A DNA stretch of 64,000 nucleotides, from assembly GCF_900115295.1 (NCBI RefSeq), contig NZ_FOVZ01000001.1:186001-250000 (forward strand), given 5' to 3'. This document shows, one piece after another, positions 28,615 to 37,287 of this stretch. The notes beneath the pieces are model-generated. The model did no database searches. It saw nothing but the letters and a program-made list of their open reading frames with translations, and was not told the DNA's origin. Positions within the stretch are counted from its first letter, which is position 1, and every line of letters begins with the position of its first letter. The translations under genes were made by a program, and so were the position numbers. This DNA comes from Sphingomonas sp. OK281 (GTDB lineage Bacteria > Pseudomonadota > Alphaproteobacteria > Sphingomonadales > Sphingomonadaceae).

Positions 28615-28921
28615 GAAGCAGAAGGCGGGCATCGATAATCGTCATTACGACGTTATCCTGGCCCCGCACATCACCGAGAAGACGACGACCCTGTCGGAGT
28701 TCAACGCGGTTGTGTTCAAGGTATCGAACGATGCCACGAAGCCCGAGATCAAGGCGGCCGTCGAGGCGCTGTTCGACGTGAACGTCGTCGGCGTGAACAC
28801 GCTCGTCCAGAAGGGCAAGACCAAGAAGTGGAAGGGCACGAACTACTCGCGCTCCGACATGAAAAAGGCAATCGTGACGTTGAAGGACGGTCAGTCCATC
28901 GACGTGACGACGGGGATCTGA
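28607..28921 (+). CDS. rplW: 50S ribosomal protein L23
   Basis: A 104-residue L23 at the tunnel exit, the docking site for trigger factor and SRP. The segments [15 protein letters not shown] and [18 protein letters not shown] are typical. It overlaps the rplD end by eight bases and precedes rplB by four. Confidence 0.97.
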   Translation: MAKKQKAGIDNRHYDVILAPHITEKTTTLSEFNAVVFKVSNDATKPEIKAAVEALFDVNVVGVNTLVQKGKTKKWKGTNYSRSDMKKAIVTLKDGQSIDVTTGI

Positions 28922-28925
28922 GGCC

Positions 28926-29765
28926 ATGGCACTCAAGCATTATAATCCGACATCGCCGGCACGCCGCGGTCTCATCCTGGTCGACAAGTCGTCGCTCTGG
29001 AAGGGCCGCCCCGTCAAGGCGCTGACCGAAGGTAAGCACAAGACCGGCGGTCGTAACAACAAGGGCCATGTGACCTCGCGCGGCATCGCCGGCGGTCACA
29101 AGCAGAAGTACCGCTACATCGACTTCAAGCGTCGCAAGTGGGACGTCGAAGGCACCGTCGAGCGGATCGAGTATGATCCCAACCGCACCGCGTTCATCGC
29201 CCTGGTCAAGTACCCGGACGAGGAGCTCGCCTACATCCTGGCGCCGCAGCGTCTGGCCGTTGGCGACAAGGTCCTCGCGGCCAAGAAGACCGACGTGAAG
29301 CCAGGCAATGCCATGGAGCTCGGTCAGATGCCGGTCGGCACCATCGTCCACAACGTGGAGATGAAGCCGATGAAGGGTGGCCAGATCGCCCGTTCGGCCG
29401 GCACGTACGTGCAGGTCGTCGGTCGCGACAAGGGCATGGTGATGGTCCGCCTGAACTCGGGCGAGCAGCGCTACATCCGCAGCGATTGCATGGCGACGGT
29501 TGGCGCGGTCTCGAACCCCGACAACCAGAACCAGAACCTGGGCAAGGCAGGCCGTTCGCGCTGGATGGGTATCCGTCCTCTGACGCGCGGCGTCGCCAAG
29601 AACCCGGTCGACCATCCGCACGGCGGTGGTGAAGGCCGTACCTCGGGTGGCCGTCATCCGGTTACGCCTTGGGGCAAGCCGACGAAGGGTGCGCGCACGC
29701 GTCATAACAAGTCGACCGACAAGATGATCATCCGGTCGCGTCATTCGACGAAGAGGAAGGGCTAA
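28926..29765 (+). CDS. rplB: 50S ribosomal protein L2
   Basis: A 279-residue L2, the conserved core protein that binds near the peptidyl transferase centre. It opens [20 protein letters not shown] and holds the signature [20 protein letters not shown] near the C-terminus. rpsS starts one base after its stop. Confidence 0.98.
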   Translation: MALKHYNPTSPARRGLILVDKSSLWKGRPVKALTEGKHKTGGRNNKGHVTSRGIAGGHKQKYRYIDFKRRKWDVEGTVERIEYDPNRTAFIALVKYPDEELAYILAPQRLAVGDKVLAAKKTDVKPGNAMELGQMPVGTIVHNVEMKPMKGGQIARSAGTYVQVVGRDKGMVMVRLNSGEQRYIRSDCMATVGAVSNPDNQNQNLGKAGRSRWMGIRPLTRGVAKNPVDHPHGGGEGRTSGGRHPVTPWGKPTKGARTRHNKSTDKMIIRSRHSTKRKG

Positions 29766-29766
29766 C

Positions 29767-30042
29767 ATGGCTCGTTCAGTCTGGAAGGGCCCCTTCGTGG
29801 ACCTTCATCTGCTCAAGAAGGCAGAAACCGCCCAGGACACCAACGCGCGTTCGCCGATCAAGACCTGGTCGCGTCGCTCGACGATCCTGCCGTCGTTCGT
29901 GGGTCTCACGTTCAACGTCTATAACGGCCGCAAGTTCGTGCCCGTCTCGGTCAACGAAGACATGGTCGGCATGAAGCTCGGTGAGTTCGCGCCCACGCGC
30001 TACTTCCCCGGCCACTCCGCCGACAAGAAGGGCAAGCGCTGA
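29767..30042 (+). CDS. rpsS: 30S ribosomal protein S19
   Basis: A 91-residue S19 of the 30S head. It contains [33 protein letters not shown] and the [17 protein letters not shown] signature. The stop overlaps the rplV start (TGATG). Confidence 0.98.
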   Translation: MARSVWKGPFVDLHLLKKAETAQDTNARSPIKTWSRRSTILPSFVGLTFNVYNGRKFVPVSVNEDMVGMKLGEFAPTRYFPGHSADKKGKR

Positions 30043-30419
30043 TGTCTAAGCAAGTCAGCCCGCGCAAGGTCGCGGACAACGAGGCGCTTTCGGTCGGTAC
30101 GCAGATCCGTGGTTCTGCGCAGAAGCTCGGCCTCGTGGCTGCGCTGATCCGTGGCAAGAAGGTCGGCGATGCGATGAACATCCTCGCCTTCTCGACCAAG
30201 GGCATGGCGATCGAAGCGCGCAAGGTGCTGGCCTCGGCCATCGCCAACGCCGAGAACAACCATAACCTCGACGTCGACGCACTCGTCGTCGCCGAGGCTT
30301 CGGTCGGCAAGTCGATCACGATGAAGCGCTTCGCTACCCGCGGCCGCGGCAAGTCGACCCGCATTCTCAAGCCATTCAGCCGTCTGCGCATCGTCGTGCG
30401 CGAGCAGGAAGAAGCATAA
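30042..30419 (+). CDS. rplV: 50S ribosomal protein L22
   Basis: A 125-residue L22 that lines the exit tunnel. Family segments are [39 protein letters not shown] and [20 protein letters not shown]. It begins inside the rpsS stop and ends overlapping rpsC (TAATG). Confidence 0.98.
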   Translation: MSKQVSPRKVADNEALSVGTQIRGSAQKLGLVAALIRGKKVGDAMNILAFSTKGMAIEARKVLASAIANAENNHNLDVDALVVAEASVGKSITMKRFATRGRGKSTRILKPFSRLRIVVREQEEA

Positions 30420-31126
30420 TGGGTCAGAAGAGCAACCCCATCGGTCTGCGTCTGCAGATCAACCGTACCTGGGATAGCCGCTGGTACGCCGAAGGCGCCG
30501 ACTATGGTCGGCTCCTGCTCGAGGATCTCAAGATCCGCGCATTCATCATGAAGACGCTGCCGCAGGCCGCGATCTCCAAGGTGGTCATCGAGCGTCCGGC
30601 CAAGCTGGCCCGTATCTCCATCTTCGCTGCACGCCCCGGCGTGATCATCGGCAAGAAGGGTGCGGACATCGAGAAGCTGCGTTCGACGATCGGCAAGATG
30701 ACGTCGTCGACCGTGTCGCTGAACATCGTCGAGATCCGCAAGCCGGAAGTCGATGCGCGTCTCGTCGCGCAGGGCATCGCCGATCAGCTCGAGCGTCGTA
30801 TCGCTTTCCGTCGCGCCATGAAGCGTGCGGTCCAGTCGGCGATGCGTCTCGGTGCCGAGGGCATCCGGGTGAACTGCGGTGGCCGTCTTGGCGGCGCCGA
30901 GATCGCACGGTCGGAGAGCTATCGTGAGGGTCGGGTTCCGTTGCACACGCTGCGCGCGAACATCGATTATGCCGAGGCTACGGCGCACACGTCTTATGGC
31001 GTTTGCGGCGTGAAGGTCTGGGTCTTCAAGGGCGAGATTCTCGGCAACGATCCGACGTCGTACGACCGCATCATGATGGAGGCTCAGACCTCCGGCGTGC
31101 GGCCGCAGCGCGACGATCGTCGCTAA
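30419..31126 (+). CDS. rpsC: 30S ribosomal protein S3
   Basis: A 235-residue S3, part of the mRNA entry helicase. It starts [20 protein letters not shown] and has the KH-type [17 protein letters not shown] and the [17 protein letters not shown] segment. The C-terminal [17 protein letters not shown] is present. It follows rplV with a one-base overlap. Confidence 0.98.
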   Translation: MGQKSNPIGLRLQINRTWDSRWYAEGADYGRLLLEDLKIRAFIMKTLPQAAISKVVIERPAKLARISIFAARPGVIIGKKGADIEKLRSTIGKMTSSTVSLNIVEIRKPEVDARLVAQGIADQLERRIAFRRAMKRAVQSAMRLGAEGIRVNCGGRLGGAEIARSESYREGRVPLHTLRANIDYAEATAHTSYGVCGVKVWVFKGEILGNDPTSYDRIMMEAQTSGVRPQRDDRR

Positions 31127-31141
31127 GGGGCAGGAACAGAC

Positions 31142-31576
31142 ATGCTGCAACCAAAAAAGACCAAGTTCCGGAAGGCCTTCAAGGGCAAGATTTCGGGCGA
31201 TGCCAAGAGTGGCTTCTCGCTCAATTTCGGCTCCTACGGCCTGAAGGCGATGGAACCCGACCGGATCACCGCACGCCAGATCGAGGCGGCCCGCCGCGCG
31301 ATCACGCGTCACATGAAGCGCCAGGGGCGTTTGTGGATCCGCATCTTCCCAGACCTTCCGGTCTCGGGAAAGCCAGCCGAAGTCCGCATGGGTAAGGGCA
31401 AGGGCGCGCCGGAATACTGGGCCGCTCGCGTCAAGCCGGGTCGGATCCTGTTCGAGCTCGATGGCGTCGACGGCAAGATCGCCGCCGAGGCGTTCGAGCG
31501 GGCGGCCATGAAGCTGCCGATCAAGGTAAAGGTCGTTGCCCGCCTGGGTGACACCTCGCATCTGGGAGGCGAGTAA
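31142..31576 (+). CDS. rplP: 50S ribosomal protein L16
   Basis: A 144-residue L16 near the A-site tRNA. It starts [18 protein letters not shown], and has [19 protein letters not shown] and [33 protein letters not shown] precedes the ATG. rpmC starts four bases later. Confidence 0.98.
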   Translation: MLQPKKTKFRKAFKGKISGDAKSGFSLNFGSYGLKAMEPDRITARQIEAARRAITRHMKRQGRLWIRIFPDLPVSGKPAEVRMGKGKGAPEYWAARVKPGRILFELDGVDGKIAAEAFERAAMKLPIKVKVVARLGDTSHLGGE

Positions 31577-31580
31577 GATC

Positions 31581-31787
31581 ATGGCTCGTATCGACGACAT
31601 GAAGACCAAGAGCGACGACCAGCTGTCGGAGTCGCTCGGCGAACTGAAGCGCGAGCAGTTCAACCTGCGCTTCCAGGCCGCCACGAACCAGCTCGAAAAG
31701 CCGAGCCGCGTTCGTGAGGTCCGCCGCGACATCGCTCGCATCAAGACCCTCCAGGCGCAGCGCACCACCGCCGCGCCTGCGAAGTAA
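31581..31787 (+). CDS. rpmC: 50S ribosomal protein L29
   Basis: A 68-residue L29. The [20 protein letters not shown] motif is characteristic. It starts at ATG 31581 ([10 protein letters not shown]); a GTG upstream would add residues from the rplP end and is rejected. It lies four bases after rplP and ten before rpsQ. Confidence 0.96.
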   Translation: MARIDDMKTKSDDQLSESLGELKREQFNLRFQAATNQLEKPSRVREVRRDIARIKTLQAQRTTAAPAK

Positions 31788-31797
31788 GGAAAATATC

Positions 31798-32070
31798 ATG
31801 CCGAAGCGCGTGCTGACCGGTCTGGTCGTGTCCGACAAGGGCGACAAGACGGTGGTCGTGAACGTCGAGCGTAAGGTGAAGCACCCGCTCTACGGGAAGA
31901 TCATCCGTCGCTCGAAGAAGTATCATGCTCATGACGAGAGCAACGAGTTCAAGCAGGGCGAGACCGTGCGGATCGAAGAGACCGCACCGATCTCCAAGCT
32001 GAAGACCTGGAAGGTGATCGAGCGGGTCAACACCCACGCGACGCCGGAGCGGGCTTCGGCCGAGGGCTGA
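31798..32070 (+). CDS. rpsQ: 30S ribosomal protein S17
   Basis: A 90-residue S17 with [20 protein letters not shown] and the [19 protein letters not shown] signature. AAGGAAAATATC precedes its ATG. An unusual 267-base gap, containing a palindromic repeat, separates it from rplN. Confidence 0.97.
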   Translation: MPKRVLTGLVVSDKGDKTVVVNVERKVKHPLYGKIIRRSKKYHAHDESNEFKQGETVRIEETAPISKLKTWKVIERVNTHATPERASAEG

Positions 32071-32090
32071 ACTGGTACGCTCCGACCCGC

Positions 32091-32171
32091 GTCATCCCAG
32101 CGGAAGCTGGGATCTCATGGGGGAGGGCGATCGGCTCGAACAGGGATACCCCGGCTTTCGCTGGGGTGACG
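32091..32171. repeat. Inverted repeat, family D, inside the ribosomal operon
   Basis: CGTCATCCCAGCGGAAGCTG and the downstream CCCCGGCTTTCGCTGGGGTG read as the two arms of a palindrome; relatives are at 39411, 52448 and 53231. It occupies much of the rpsQ-rplN gap. The rest of the gap (32172-32337) has no gene. Confidence 0.8.
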
Positions 32172-32337
32172 GGTTTGAGTTAAGAGGGCAGGGGGGAAAC
32201 CTCCTGCGCTCTTGTTTTCGTAAACGGGAACGGCTAAGCGGCCGCTCCTCCCCGCTGCGGTTCGTCCGTGGCGGGGTGATTTTTTAGGCGGGGTTCGGTC
32301 GGTATCGACCCCAGAGACAGAGAAGGGATACGGATCC

Positions 32338-32706
32338 ATGATCCAGATGCAGTCCAATCTCGACGTCGCTGACAACAGCGGCGCGAAGCGGGTGCAGTGC
32401 ATCAAGGTGCTTGGGGGTTCCAAGCGTCGTGTTGCAGGCGTTGGCGACATCATCGTCGTCAGCATCAAGGAAGCGCAGCCACGTGGCCGTGTGAAGAAGG
32501 GCGACGTTCACCGCGCGGTGATCGTGCGTACCGCCAAGGATATCCGCCGTGCAGACGGTACGGTCATCCGCTTCGACGGCAATGCCGCGGTGCTGGTCAA
32601 CAAGAACGAGGAGCCGATCGGCACCCGTATCTTCGGCCCAGTCGTTCGCGAGCTGCGCGGCAAGAAGCACATGAAGATCATCAGCCTCGCGCCGGAGGTG
32701 CTGTAA
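32338..32706 (+). CDS. rplN: 50S ribosomal protein L14
   Basis: A 122-residue L14, which contacts 16S rRNA across the subunit interface. It opens [20 protein letters not shown] and contains [18 protein letters not shown] and [26 protein letters not shown] lies upstream. It overlaps rplX by one base (TAATG). Confidence 0.98.
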   Translation: MIQMQSNLDVADNSGAKRVQCIKVLGGSKRRVAGVGDIIVVSIKEAQPRGRVKKGDVHRAVIVRTAKDIRRADGTVIRFDGNAAVLVNKNEEPIGTRIFGPVVRELRGKKHMKIISLAPEVL

Positions 32707-33023
32707 TGGCGTCGCAGCGTATCAAGAAGGGTGACAAGGTCATCGTCCTGTCCGGCAAGGACAAGGGCAAGACCGGTGAAGTCACCGTCTCCATGCCGAA
32801 GACCGACAAGGTCGTCGTATCGGGCGTCAACATCGCCGTGCGTCACACCAAGCCGACTCAGGGTGACCCGCAGGGTGGCCTGATCCGCAAGGAAGCACCG
32901 ATGCACGTTTCGAAGGTCGCGCACGTGACCGCAGACGGCAAGCCGACCCGCGTCCGCTTCGAGGAGCAGGACGGCAAGAAGGTCCGCGTCGCCGTCAAGA
33001 CCGGGGAGAAGATCAATGGTTGA
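32706..33023 (+). CDS. rplX: 50S ribosomal protein L24
   Basis: A 105-residue L24, an assembly-initiating protein with a KOW motif ([20 protein letters not shown]). ATG overlaps the rplN stop; it overlaps rplE by eight bases. The length matches the family. Confidence 0.97.
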   Translation: MASQRIKKGDKVIVLSGKDKGKTGEVTVSMPKTDKVVVSGVNIAVRHTKPTQGDPQGGLIRKEAPMHVSKVAHVTADGKPTRVRFEEQDGKKVRVAVKTGEKING

Positions 33024-33636
33024 TCAGAACACTGGCGAGCAGGCCGGCACCGAGGCCGTGTACGTCGCGCGCATGCGCAAACTGTACGACGAGACGATCA
33101 TCAAGGCGATGACCGAAAAGTTCGGTTACAAGAACGTCATGGAGATCCCGCGGCTCGACAAGATCGTGCTGAACATGGGCGTCGGCGAAGCCACGCAGGA
33201 CAAGAAGAAGGTCGACCAGGCTGCTTCCGAAATGGAGCTGATCGCTGGCCAGAAGCCTGTCGTGACGAAGGCCAAGAAGTCGATCGCGCAGTTCAAGCTG
33301 CGTGAGGGCATGCCGATCGGCGTGAAGGTCACCCTTCGCCGCGAGCGCATGTACGAGTTTCTCGACCGTTTCATCACGATCGCTCTTCCCCGCGTCCGCG
33401 ATTTTCGCGGCCTCAACCCGAAGAGCTTCGATGGCCGTGGCAACTATGCCTGCGGTATCAAGGAGCAGATCGTGTTCCCAGAAATCAGCTATGACCGGGT
33501 CGACAAGGTCCGCGGCATGGATGTGATCGTGACGACGACCGCAAAGACCGACGACGAGGCTCGCGAGCTTCTCCGTCTGTTCGGTTTCCCGTTTCCGATC
33601 GAAGACGACGCTGCCGACGAGAAGAAGGCAGCTTAA
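33016..33636 (+). CDS. rplE: 50S ribosomal protein L5, extended
   Basis: A 206-residue L5, which binds 5S rRNA. Core family segments are [39 protein letters not shown] and [18 protein letters not shown]. It has about 18 extra residues at the N-terminus and a charged tail compared with E. coli L5 (179). An eight-base overlap with rplX fits coupling. A palindromic repeat separates it from rpsN. Confidence 0.97.
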   Translation: MVDQNTGEQAGTEAVYVARMRKLYDETIIKAMTEKFGYKNVMEIPRLDKIVLNMGVGEATQDKKKVDQAASEMELIAGQKPVVTKAKKSIAQFKLREGMPIGVKVTLRRERMYEFLDRFITIALPRVRDFRGLNPKSFDGRGNYACGIKEQIVFPEISYDRVDKVRGMDVIVTTTAKTDDEARELLRLFGFPFPIEDDAADEKKAA

Positions 33637-33642
33637 TCTAAG

Positions 33643-33740
33643 TCCCCCTCCCGCTTGCGGGAGGGGTCAGGGGAGGGGCCTCGCGCCTAACAGGCGTTGG
33701 TCCTTCCCTCCCCCAACCCCTCCCGCAAGCGGGAGGGGAG
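33643..33740. repeat. Palindromic repeat element, family B, inside the ribosomal operon
   Basis: Left arm CCCCCTCCCGCTTGCGGGAG then GGGTCAGGGGAGGGGCC; right arm TCCCTCCCCCAACCCCTCCC then GCAAGCGGGAGGGG. The arms are full complements and fill nearly the whole 128-base rplE-rpsN spacer. Confidence 0.9.
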
Positions 33741-33764
33741 CTAGCAAAGAAAGAACTTAAGTCG

Positions 33765-34070
33765 ATGGCGAAACTGAGTTCAGTCAACAAGAACGAGCGC
33801 CGCAAGCGCATGGTCAAGCAGTATGCCCCGAAGTACGCGGCACTGAAGGCGATCGCAGCGGACAAGACGCTCGACGACGGTGAGCGTCTGATCGCTCGCC
33901 TCAAGATGGCGGCACTGCCGCGCAACGCGAACCCGACCCGCATCCGTAACCGGTGCGAGCTGACCGGTCGCCCGCGCGCCTATTACCGCAAGTTCCGGCT
34001 CTGCCGTATTCAGCTGCGCGATCTGGCCAACAAGGGCCTCATCCCCGGCGTCACGAAGTCGAGCTGGTAA
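33765..34070 (+). CDS. rpsN: 30S ribosomal protein S14
   Basis: A 101-residue S14 of the zinc-free type (no CxxC). It contains [34 protein letters not shown] and a C-terminal [28 protein letters not shown] precedes the ATG. Confidence 0.97.
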   Translation: MAKLSSVNKNERRKRMVKQYAPKYAALKAIAADKTLDDGERLIARLKMAALPRNANPTRIRNRCELTGRPRAYYRKFRLCRIQLRDLANKGLIPGVTKSSW

Positions 34071-34080
34071 GGACTAAATC

Positions 34081-34476
34081 ATGGCAGTGACCGATCCCCT
34101 GGGTGATTTGCTCACCCGTATCCGTAATGGCCAGCGCGCGAAGAAGGACTCCGTCCTCACGCCGGCGTCGAAGCTGCGCGTCCGCGTGCTCGACGTTCTG
34201 CAGCGCGAAGGCTATATCCGTGGCTATAGCGAAGAGCAGATGGGCCCCGCGGCCGGCCTTCGCATCGAGCTGAAGTATTTCGAGGGCCAGCCTGCGATCA
34301 AGCATGTCGCGCGCGTCTCGAAGCCCGGCCGTCGCCTCTATTCCGGCTCGCAGGAACTCCCGCGCGTCCGTAACGGCCTCGGCATCACCATCGTCTCGAC
34401 GCCCCGCGGCGTGCTGTCGGATTCCGAAGCACGCGAGCAGAACGTCGGCGGCGAAGTCCTCGCGGAGGTGTTCTGA
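34081..34476 (+). CDS. rpsH: 30S ribosomal protein S8
   Basis: A 131-residue S8, an assembly protein that also represses the spc operon in E. coli. It starts [20 protein letters not shown] and ends with the signature [19 protein letters not shown] then GGEVLAEVF. It overlaps rplF by one base. Confidence 0.98.
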   Translation: MAVTDPLGDLLTRIRNGQRAKKDSVLTPASKLRVRVLDVLQREGYIRGYSEEQMGPAAGLRIELKYFEGQPAIKHVARVSKPGRRLYSGSQELPRVRNGLGITIVSTPRGVLSDSEAREQNVGGEVLAEVF

Positions 34477-35009
34477 TGAGCCGCATTGGTAAGAAGCCGG
34501 TCACCGTACCGGCAGGCATCACGCCGACTATCGAGAACAAGCAGCTGACGATGAAGGGCCCCAAGGGTACCCTCAAGATGCCGCTTCGCGACGAGATCAG
34601 CTACACGATCGAAGACGGCGGCATTTCGGTGCAGCCGGCCAACGACACAAAGCGCGCGCGCGCGTTCTGGGGCATGCAGCGGACCATGGTGCAGAACCTG
34701 GTTACCGGCGTGTCGGAAGGCTTCACCAAGAAGCTGCTGATCACCGGCGTCGGCTATCGTGCCGCAGCGCAGGGTCGCAACCTCAAGCTGCAGCTCGGCT
34801 ACAGCCACGACGTCAACATCGACGTGCCGGAGGGGATCGAAGTCAAGACCCCCGACAACACGACGATCGAGATCTCGGGTTCGGACAAGCAGATGGTTGG
34901 CCAGCTGGCCGCGGAAATTCGTCAGTGGCGCAAGCCTGAGCCTTACAAGGGCAAGGGTATCAAGTACGACGGCGAGTTCATCTTCCGCAAGGAAGGGAAG
35001 AAGAAGTAA
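34476..35009 (+). CDS. rplF: 50S ribosomal protein L6
   Basis: A 177-residue L6 near the GTPase centre. It begins [19 protein letters not shown], and its C-terminal half has the paired signature [17 protein letters not shown] ([12 protein letters not shown]). ATG overlaps the rpsH stop. It overlaps rplR by one base. Confidence 0.98.
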   Translation: MSRIGKKPVTVPAGITPTIENKQLTMKGPKGTLKMPLRDEISYTIEDGGISVQPANDTKRARAFWGMQRTMVQNLVTGVSEGFTKKLLITGVGYRAAAQGRNLKLQLGYSHDVNIDVPEGIEVKTPDNTTIEISGSDKQMVGQLAAEIRQWRKPEPYKGKGIKYDGEFIFRKEGKKK

Positions 35010-35365
35010 TGACCAAGGGACTTTCTCTTTTCGCCAAGCGGCGTCGCCGCAACCGTACCGCGCTCCGCGCACGTGCAGGCACCCGTCCGCGGTTGTCGGT
35101 GCATCGCTCGGGCAAGCACATCTATGCCCAGGTGATCGACGATGCCGCTGGCACGACGGTCGCATCGGCCTCGACGCTGGAGAAGGACGTGCGCGGCACG
35201 TCCGGCGCCAACATCGACGCGGCGACTTCGGTCGGCAAGCGCGTCGCCGAGGCTGCCAAGGCAGCGGGCGTGACCCAGGTCGTGTTCGATCGCGGCGGCT
35301 TCCTCTACCACGGTCGCGTGAAGGCTCTTGCCGATGCCGCGCGCGAAGCCGGATTGGAGTTCTAA
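35009..35365 (+). CDS. rplR: 50S ribosomal protein L18
   Basis: A 118-residue L18, which binds 5S rRNA with L5. It has [40 protein letters not shown] and [20 protein letters not shown]. It starts inside the rplF stop (TAATG) and precedes rpsE by three bases. Confidence 0.98.
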   Translation: MTKGLSLFAKRRRRNRTALRARAGTRPRLSVHRSGKHIYAQVIDDAAGTTVASASTLEKDVRGTSGANIDAATSVGKRVAEAAKAAGVTQVVFDRGGFLYHGRVKALADAAREAGLEF

Positions 35366-35368
35366 GAC

Positions 35369-36163
35369 ATGGCTGACGAAAACAACACGCCGGCAGTAAT
35401 CGCTCCCGAGACGACCGCACAGGACGTCACGGCTCAGAATGTCCCGCAGAGCACTGGCTACCAGGGCAACAACGGTGGCGGTCGCGGTCGCGGCGGTCCC
35501 GGTGGCGGCGGCGGCGGTGGTCGTGGTGGCCCCGGCGGCAACCGCAGCGGTGGCCCAGGCGGCAACCGCGGTGGTCGCGACGGCGGTCGTGGTCGCGACA
35601 ATCGTGGCGGTCGTCCGGGTGCGGACGATGGCGGCGAAGAGCTGATCGAGAAGCTGGTGCACATCAACCGCGTCTCGAAGACGGTCAAGGGCGGTAAGCG
35701 CTTCGGCTTCGCAGCACTCGTCGTCGTCGGCGACGGCAAGGGTCGTGCAGGCTTCGGTCATGGCAAGGCACGCGAAGTGCCGGAAGCCATCTCGAAGGCG
35801 ACGGCTGCTGCCAAGAAGAAGATGGTTCGCGTTCCGTTGAAGGACGGTCGCACGCTGCATCATGACGGCAACGGTCACTTCGGTGCCGGCAAGGTCACGC
35901 TGCGGTCGGCGCCTCAGGGTACGGGCATCATCGCCGGTGGCCCGATGCGCGCAGTCTTCGAATCGCTGGGCGTTGCGGACGTTGTGACCAAGTCGGTCGG
36001 CACGTCGAACCCCTACAACATGATCCGCGCCACGTTCGAGGCCCTTGGCGAGCAGACCTCGCCCAAGGCCGTCGCACAGCGTCGCGGCAAGAAGATCGCC
36101 GACCTGCTCGGCCATGGTGGTTCGAAGACCGCCGAGGCCGATGCAGCTGCGATCACGGAGTAA
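35369..36163 (+). CDS. rpsE: 30S ribosomal protein S5 with Arg/Gly-rich N-terminal extension
   Basis: A 264-residue S5, a fidelity protein of the 30S (E. coli, 167). The core starts near residue 90 with [20 protein letters not shown] and has [17 protein letters not shown] and [15 protein letters not shown]. Before it, residues ~33-88 are almost only Gly, Arg, Asn, Pro and Asp, with RGG and GGNRGG-like units, resembling eukaryotic RGG boxes. The extension lies between a normal-looking ATG (three bases after rplR) and the core, in frame with no stop. It could bind RNA or simply be disordered. Confidence 0.97.
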   Translation: MADENNTPAVIAPETTAQDVTAQNVPQSTGYQGNNGGGRGRGGPGGGGGGGRGGPGGNRSGGPGGNRGGRDGGRGRDNRGGRPGADDGGEELIEKLVHINRVSKTVKGGKRFGFAALVVVGDGKGRAGFGHGKAREVPEAISKATAAAKKKMVRVPLKDGRTLHHDGNGHFGAGKVTLRSAPQGTGIIAGGPMRAVFESLGVADVVTKSVGTSNPYNMIRATFEALGEQTSPKAVAQRRGKKIADLLGHGGSKTAEADAAAITE

Positions 36164-36169
36164 GCGATC

Positions 36170-36346
36170 ATGGCAACCATCAAGATCACGCAGACCGGTT
36201 CGCCGATCCGCCGCGAGAAGGATCAGCGCGCAACGCTGATCGGTCTCGGCCTCAACAAGATGCACAAGACCCGCGAGCTGGAAGACAGCCCAGAGGTCCG
36301 CGGCATGATCCGCAAGGTGCAGCACATGGTGTCGGTCGAAGGCTGA
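36170..36346 (+). CDS. rpmD: 50S ribosomal protein L30
   Basis: A 58-residue L30. It reads [20 protein letters not shown], then [18 protein letters not shown] and [16 protein letters not shown]. It is too short for most gene finders with a length cut-off. It starts six bases after rpsE. It is followed by a terminator-like hairpin and a 120-base gap before rplO. Confidence 0.96.
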   Translation: MATIKITQTGSPIRREKDQRATLIGLGLNKMHKTRELEDSPEVRGMIRKVQHMVSVEG

Positions 36347-36375
36347 GCCTTCACGCTACCTAGTGACAAATATCG

Positions 36376-36406
36376 GGAAGGGGGCTAACGGCTCCCTTCC
36401 TTATTT
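36376..36406 (+). terminator. Terminator-like hairpin between rpmD and rplO
   Basis: A ten-pair stem GGAAGGGGGC/GCTCCCTTCC (one G-T) with loop TAACG and tail TTATTT lies 30 bases past the rpmD stop. It has the features of an intrinsic terminator or attenuator inside the spc operon. Confidence 0.6.
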
Positions 36407-36466
36407 CCGGATTCGAACCCGGCGATTTCAAACCAGCGCGTAACAAGCGAAAGCGAGTGCATTACC

Positions 36467-37009
36467 ATGAAGCTCAACGAACTCCGCGATAACGAAGGTG
36501 CCCGTAAGTCCAAGATGCGCGTCGGACGCGGCATCGGCTCGGGCAAGGGCAAGACCGCAGGCCGCGGCCAGAAGGGCCAGAAGAGCCGCGAGGGCGTGTC
36601 CATCGCCGGCTTCGAAGGCGGCCAGATGCCACTGCATATGCGTCTGCCTAAGCGCGGCTTCAACAACATCTTCCGCAAGGACTTCGCAGAGGTCAACCTC
36701 GGCGCGATCCAGCTCGCGGTCGACGCCGGCAAGATCGAGGCGAACGCCACGCTCGACCACGACGCGCTGAAGGCCGCTGGCCTGGCACGCGGCGGCAAGG
36801 ACGGCGTCCGCCTCCTCGCCAAGGGCGAGCTGACCACGGTCCTCTCGTTCACCGTCGACGGTGCGTCGAAGGGCGCGATCGAAGCGGTCGAGAAGATCGG
36901 CGGCAAGGTCGAGGTGATCCACTTCGTCCCCGCAGCCGAGAAGGCTGGCGCCAAGAAGGGCGTGAAGTACAAGGAGCGTGCGGCGCACAAGGCGTCGTTC
37001 AAGGCTTAA
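36467..37009 (+). CDS. rplO: 50S ribosomal protein L15
   Basis: A 180-residue L15. It starts [20 protein letters not shown] and has the [20 protein letters not shown] and [20 protein letters not shown] signatures. The C-terminus is longer by about 36 residues than E. coli L15 (144), with a charged tail. It is followed by a strong terminator instead of running into secY. Confidence 0.97.
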   Translation: MKLNELRDNEGARKSKMRVGRGIGSGKGKTAGRGQKGQKSREGVSIAGFEGGQMPLHMRLPKRGFNNIFRKDFAEVNLGAIQLAVDAGKIEANATLDHDALKAAGLARGGKDGVRLLAKGELTTVLSFTVDGASKGAIEAVEKIGGKVEVIHFVPAAEKAGAKKGVKYKERAAHKASFKA

Positions 37010-37020
37010 GCCGGACTGAA

Positions 37021-37056
37021 GGGGGCGGGTGCTGGTGCACCCGCCCCCTTTTGTTT
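37021..37056 (+). terminator. Strong rho-independent terminator between rplO and secY
   Basis: A perfect 12-bp stem GGGGGCGGGTGC/GCACCCGCCCCC with a TGGT loop is followed by TTTTGTTT, 12 bases after the rplO stop. It should end the ribosomal transcript before secY. Confidence 0.93.
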
Positions 37057-37076
37057 GCCCGGAGTGCTCCTCTCTT

Positions 37077-37150
37077 CCGTTCGCCCTGAGCGAAGTCGAA
37101 GGGTACCACTCTCGGGGCAATGTCCTTCGACTACGCTCAGGACGAACGGG
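37077..37150. repeat. Inverted repeat, family F, between rplO and secY
   Basis: CCGTTCGCCCTGAGCGAAGT then CGAAGG and, inverted, CCTTCGACTACGCTCAGGAC then GAACGGG. The two arms are about 25 bases with a 20-base centre. The TCGACTACGCTCAGGACGAA motif is a common dispersed element of sphingomonads and other alphaproteobacteria. Confidence 0.8.
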
Positions 37151-37287
37151 ATAAGTAGAGAGTTCGTGAGCCTTATGGCCCGCGATATCCCACCTAGCCA
37201 TTAGACAAGCGCGCCCGTGCGCCTATATGAGCGGCGGGGGCGGTCACAACGCATCCCGCCTTCTTTGTTTCCAGGACGATCACACGC

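Noticed and set aside
29951..31768. 605-codon minus-strand frame opposite rplV, rpsC and rplP
   Set aside because: Antisense shadow of ribosomal genes; no ribosome binding site and no domain.
36376..37150. Possible CRISPR from repeated G+C-rich blocks
   Set aside because: The repeats are unequal inverted arms without regular spacers or cas genes; no CRISPR array is seen in the window.
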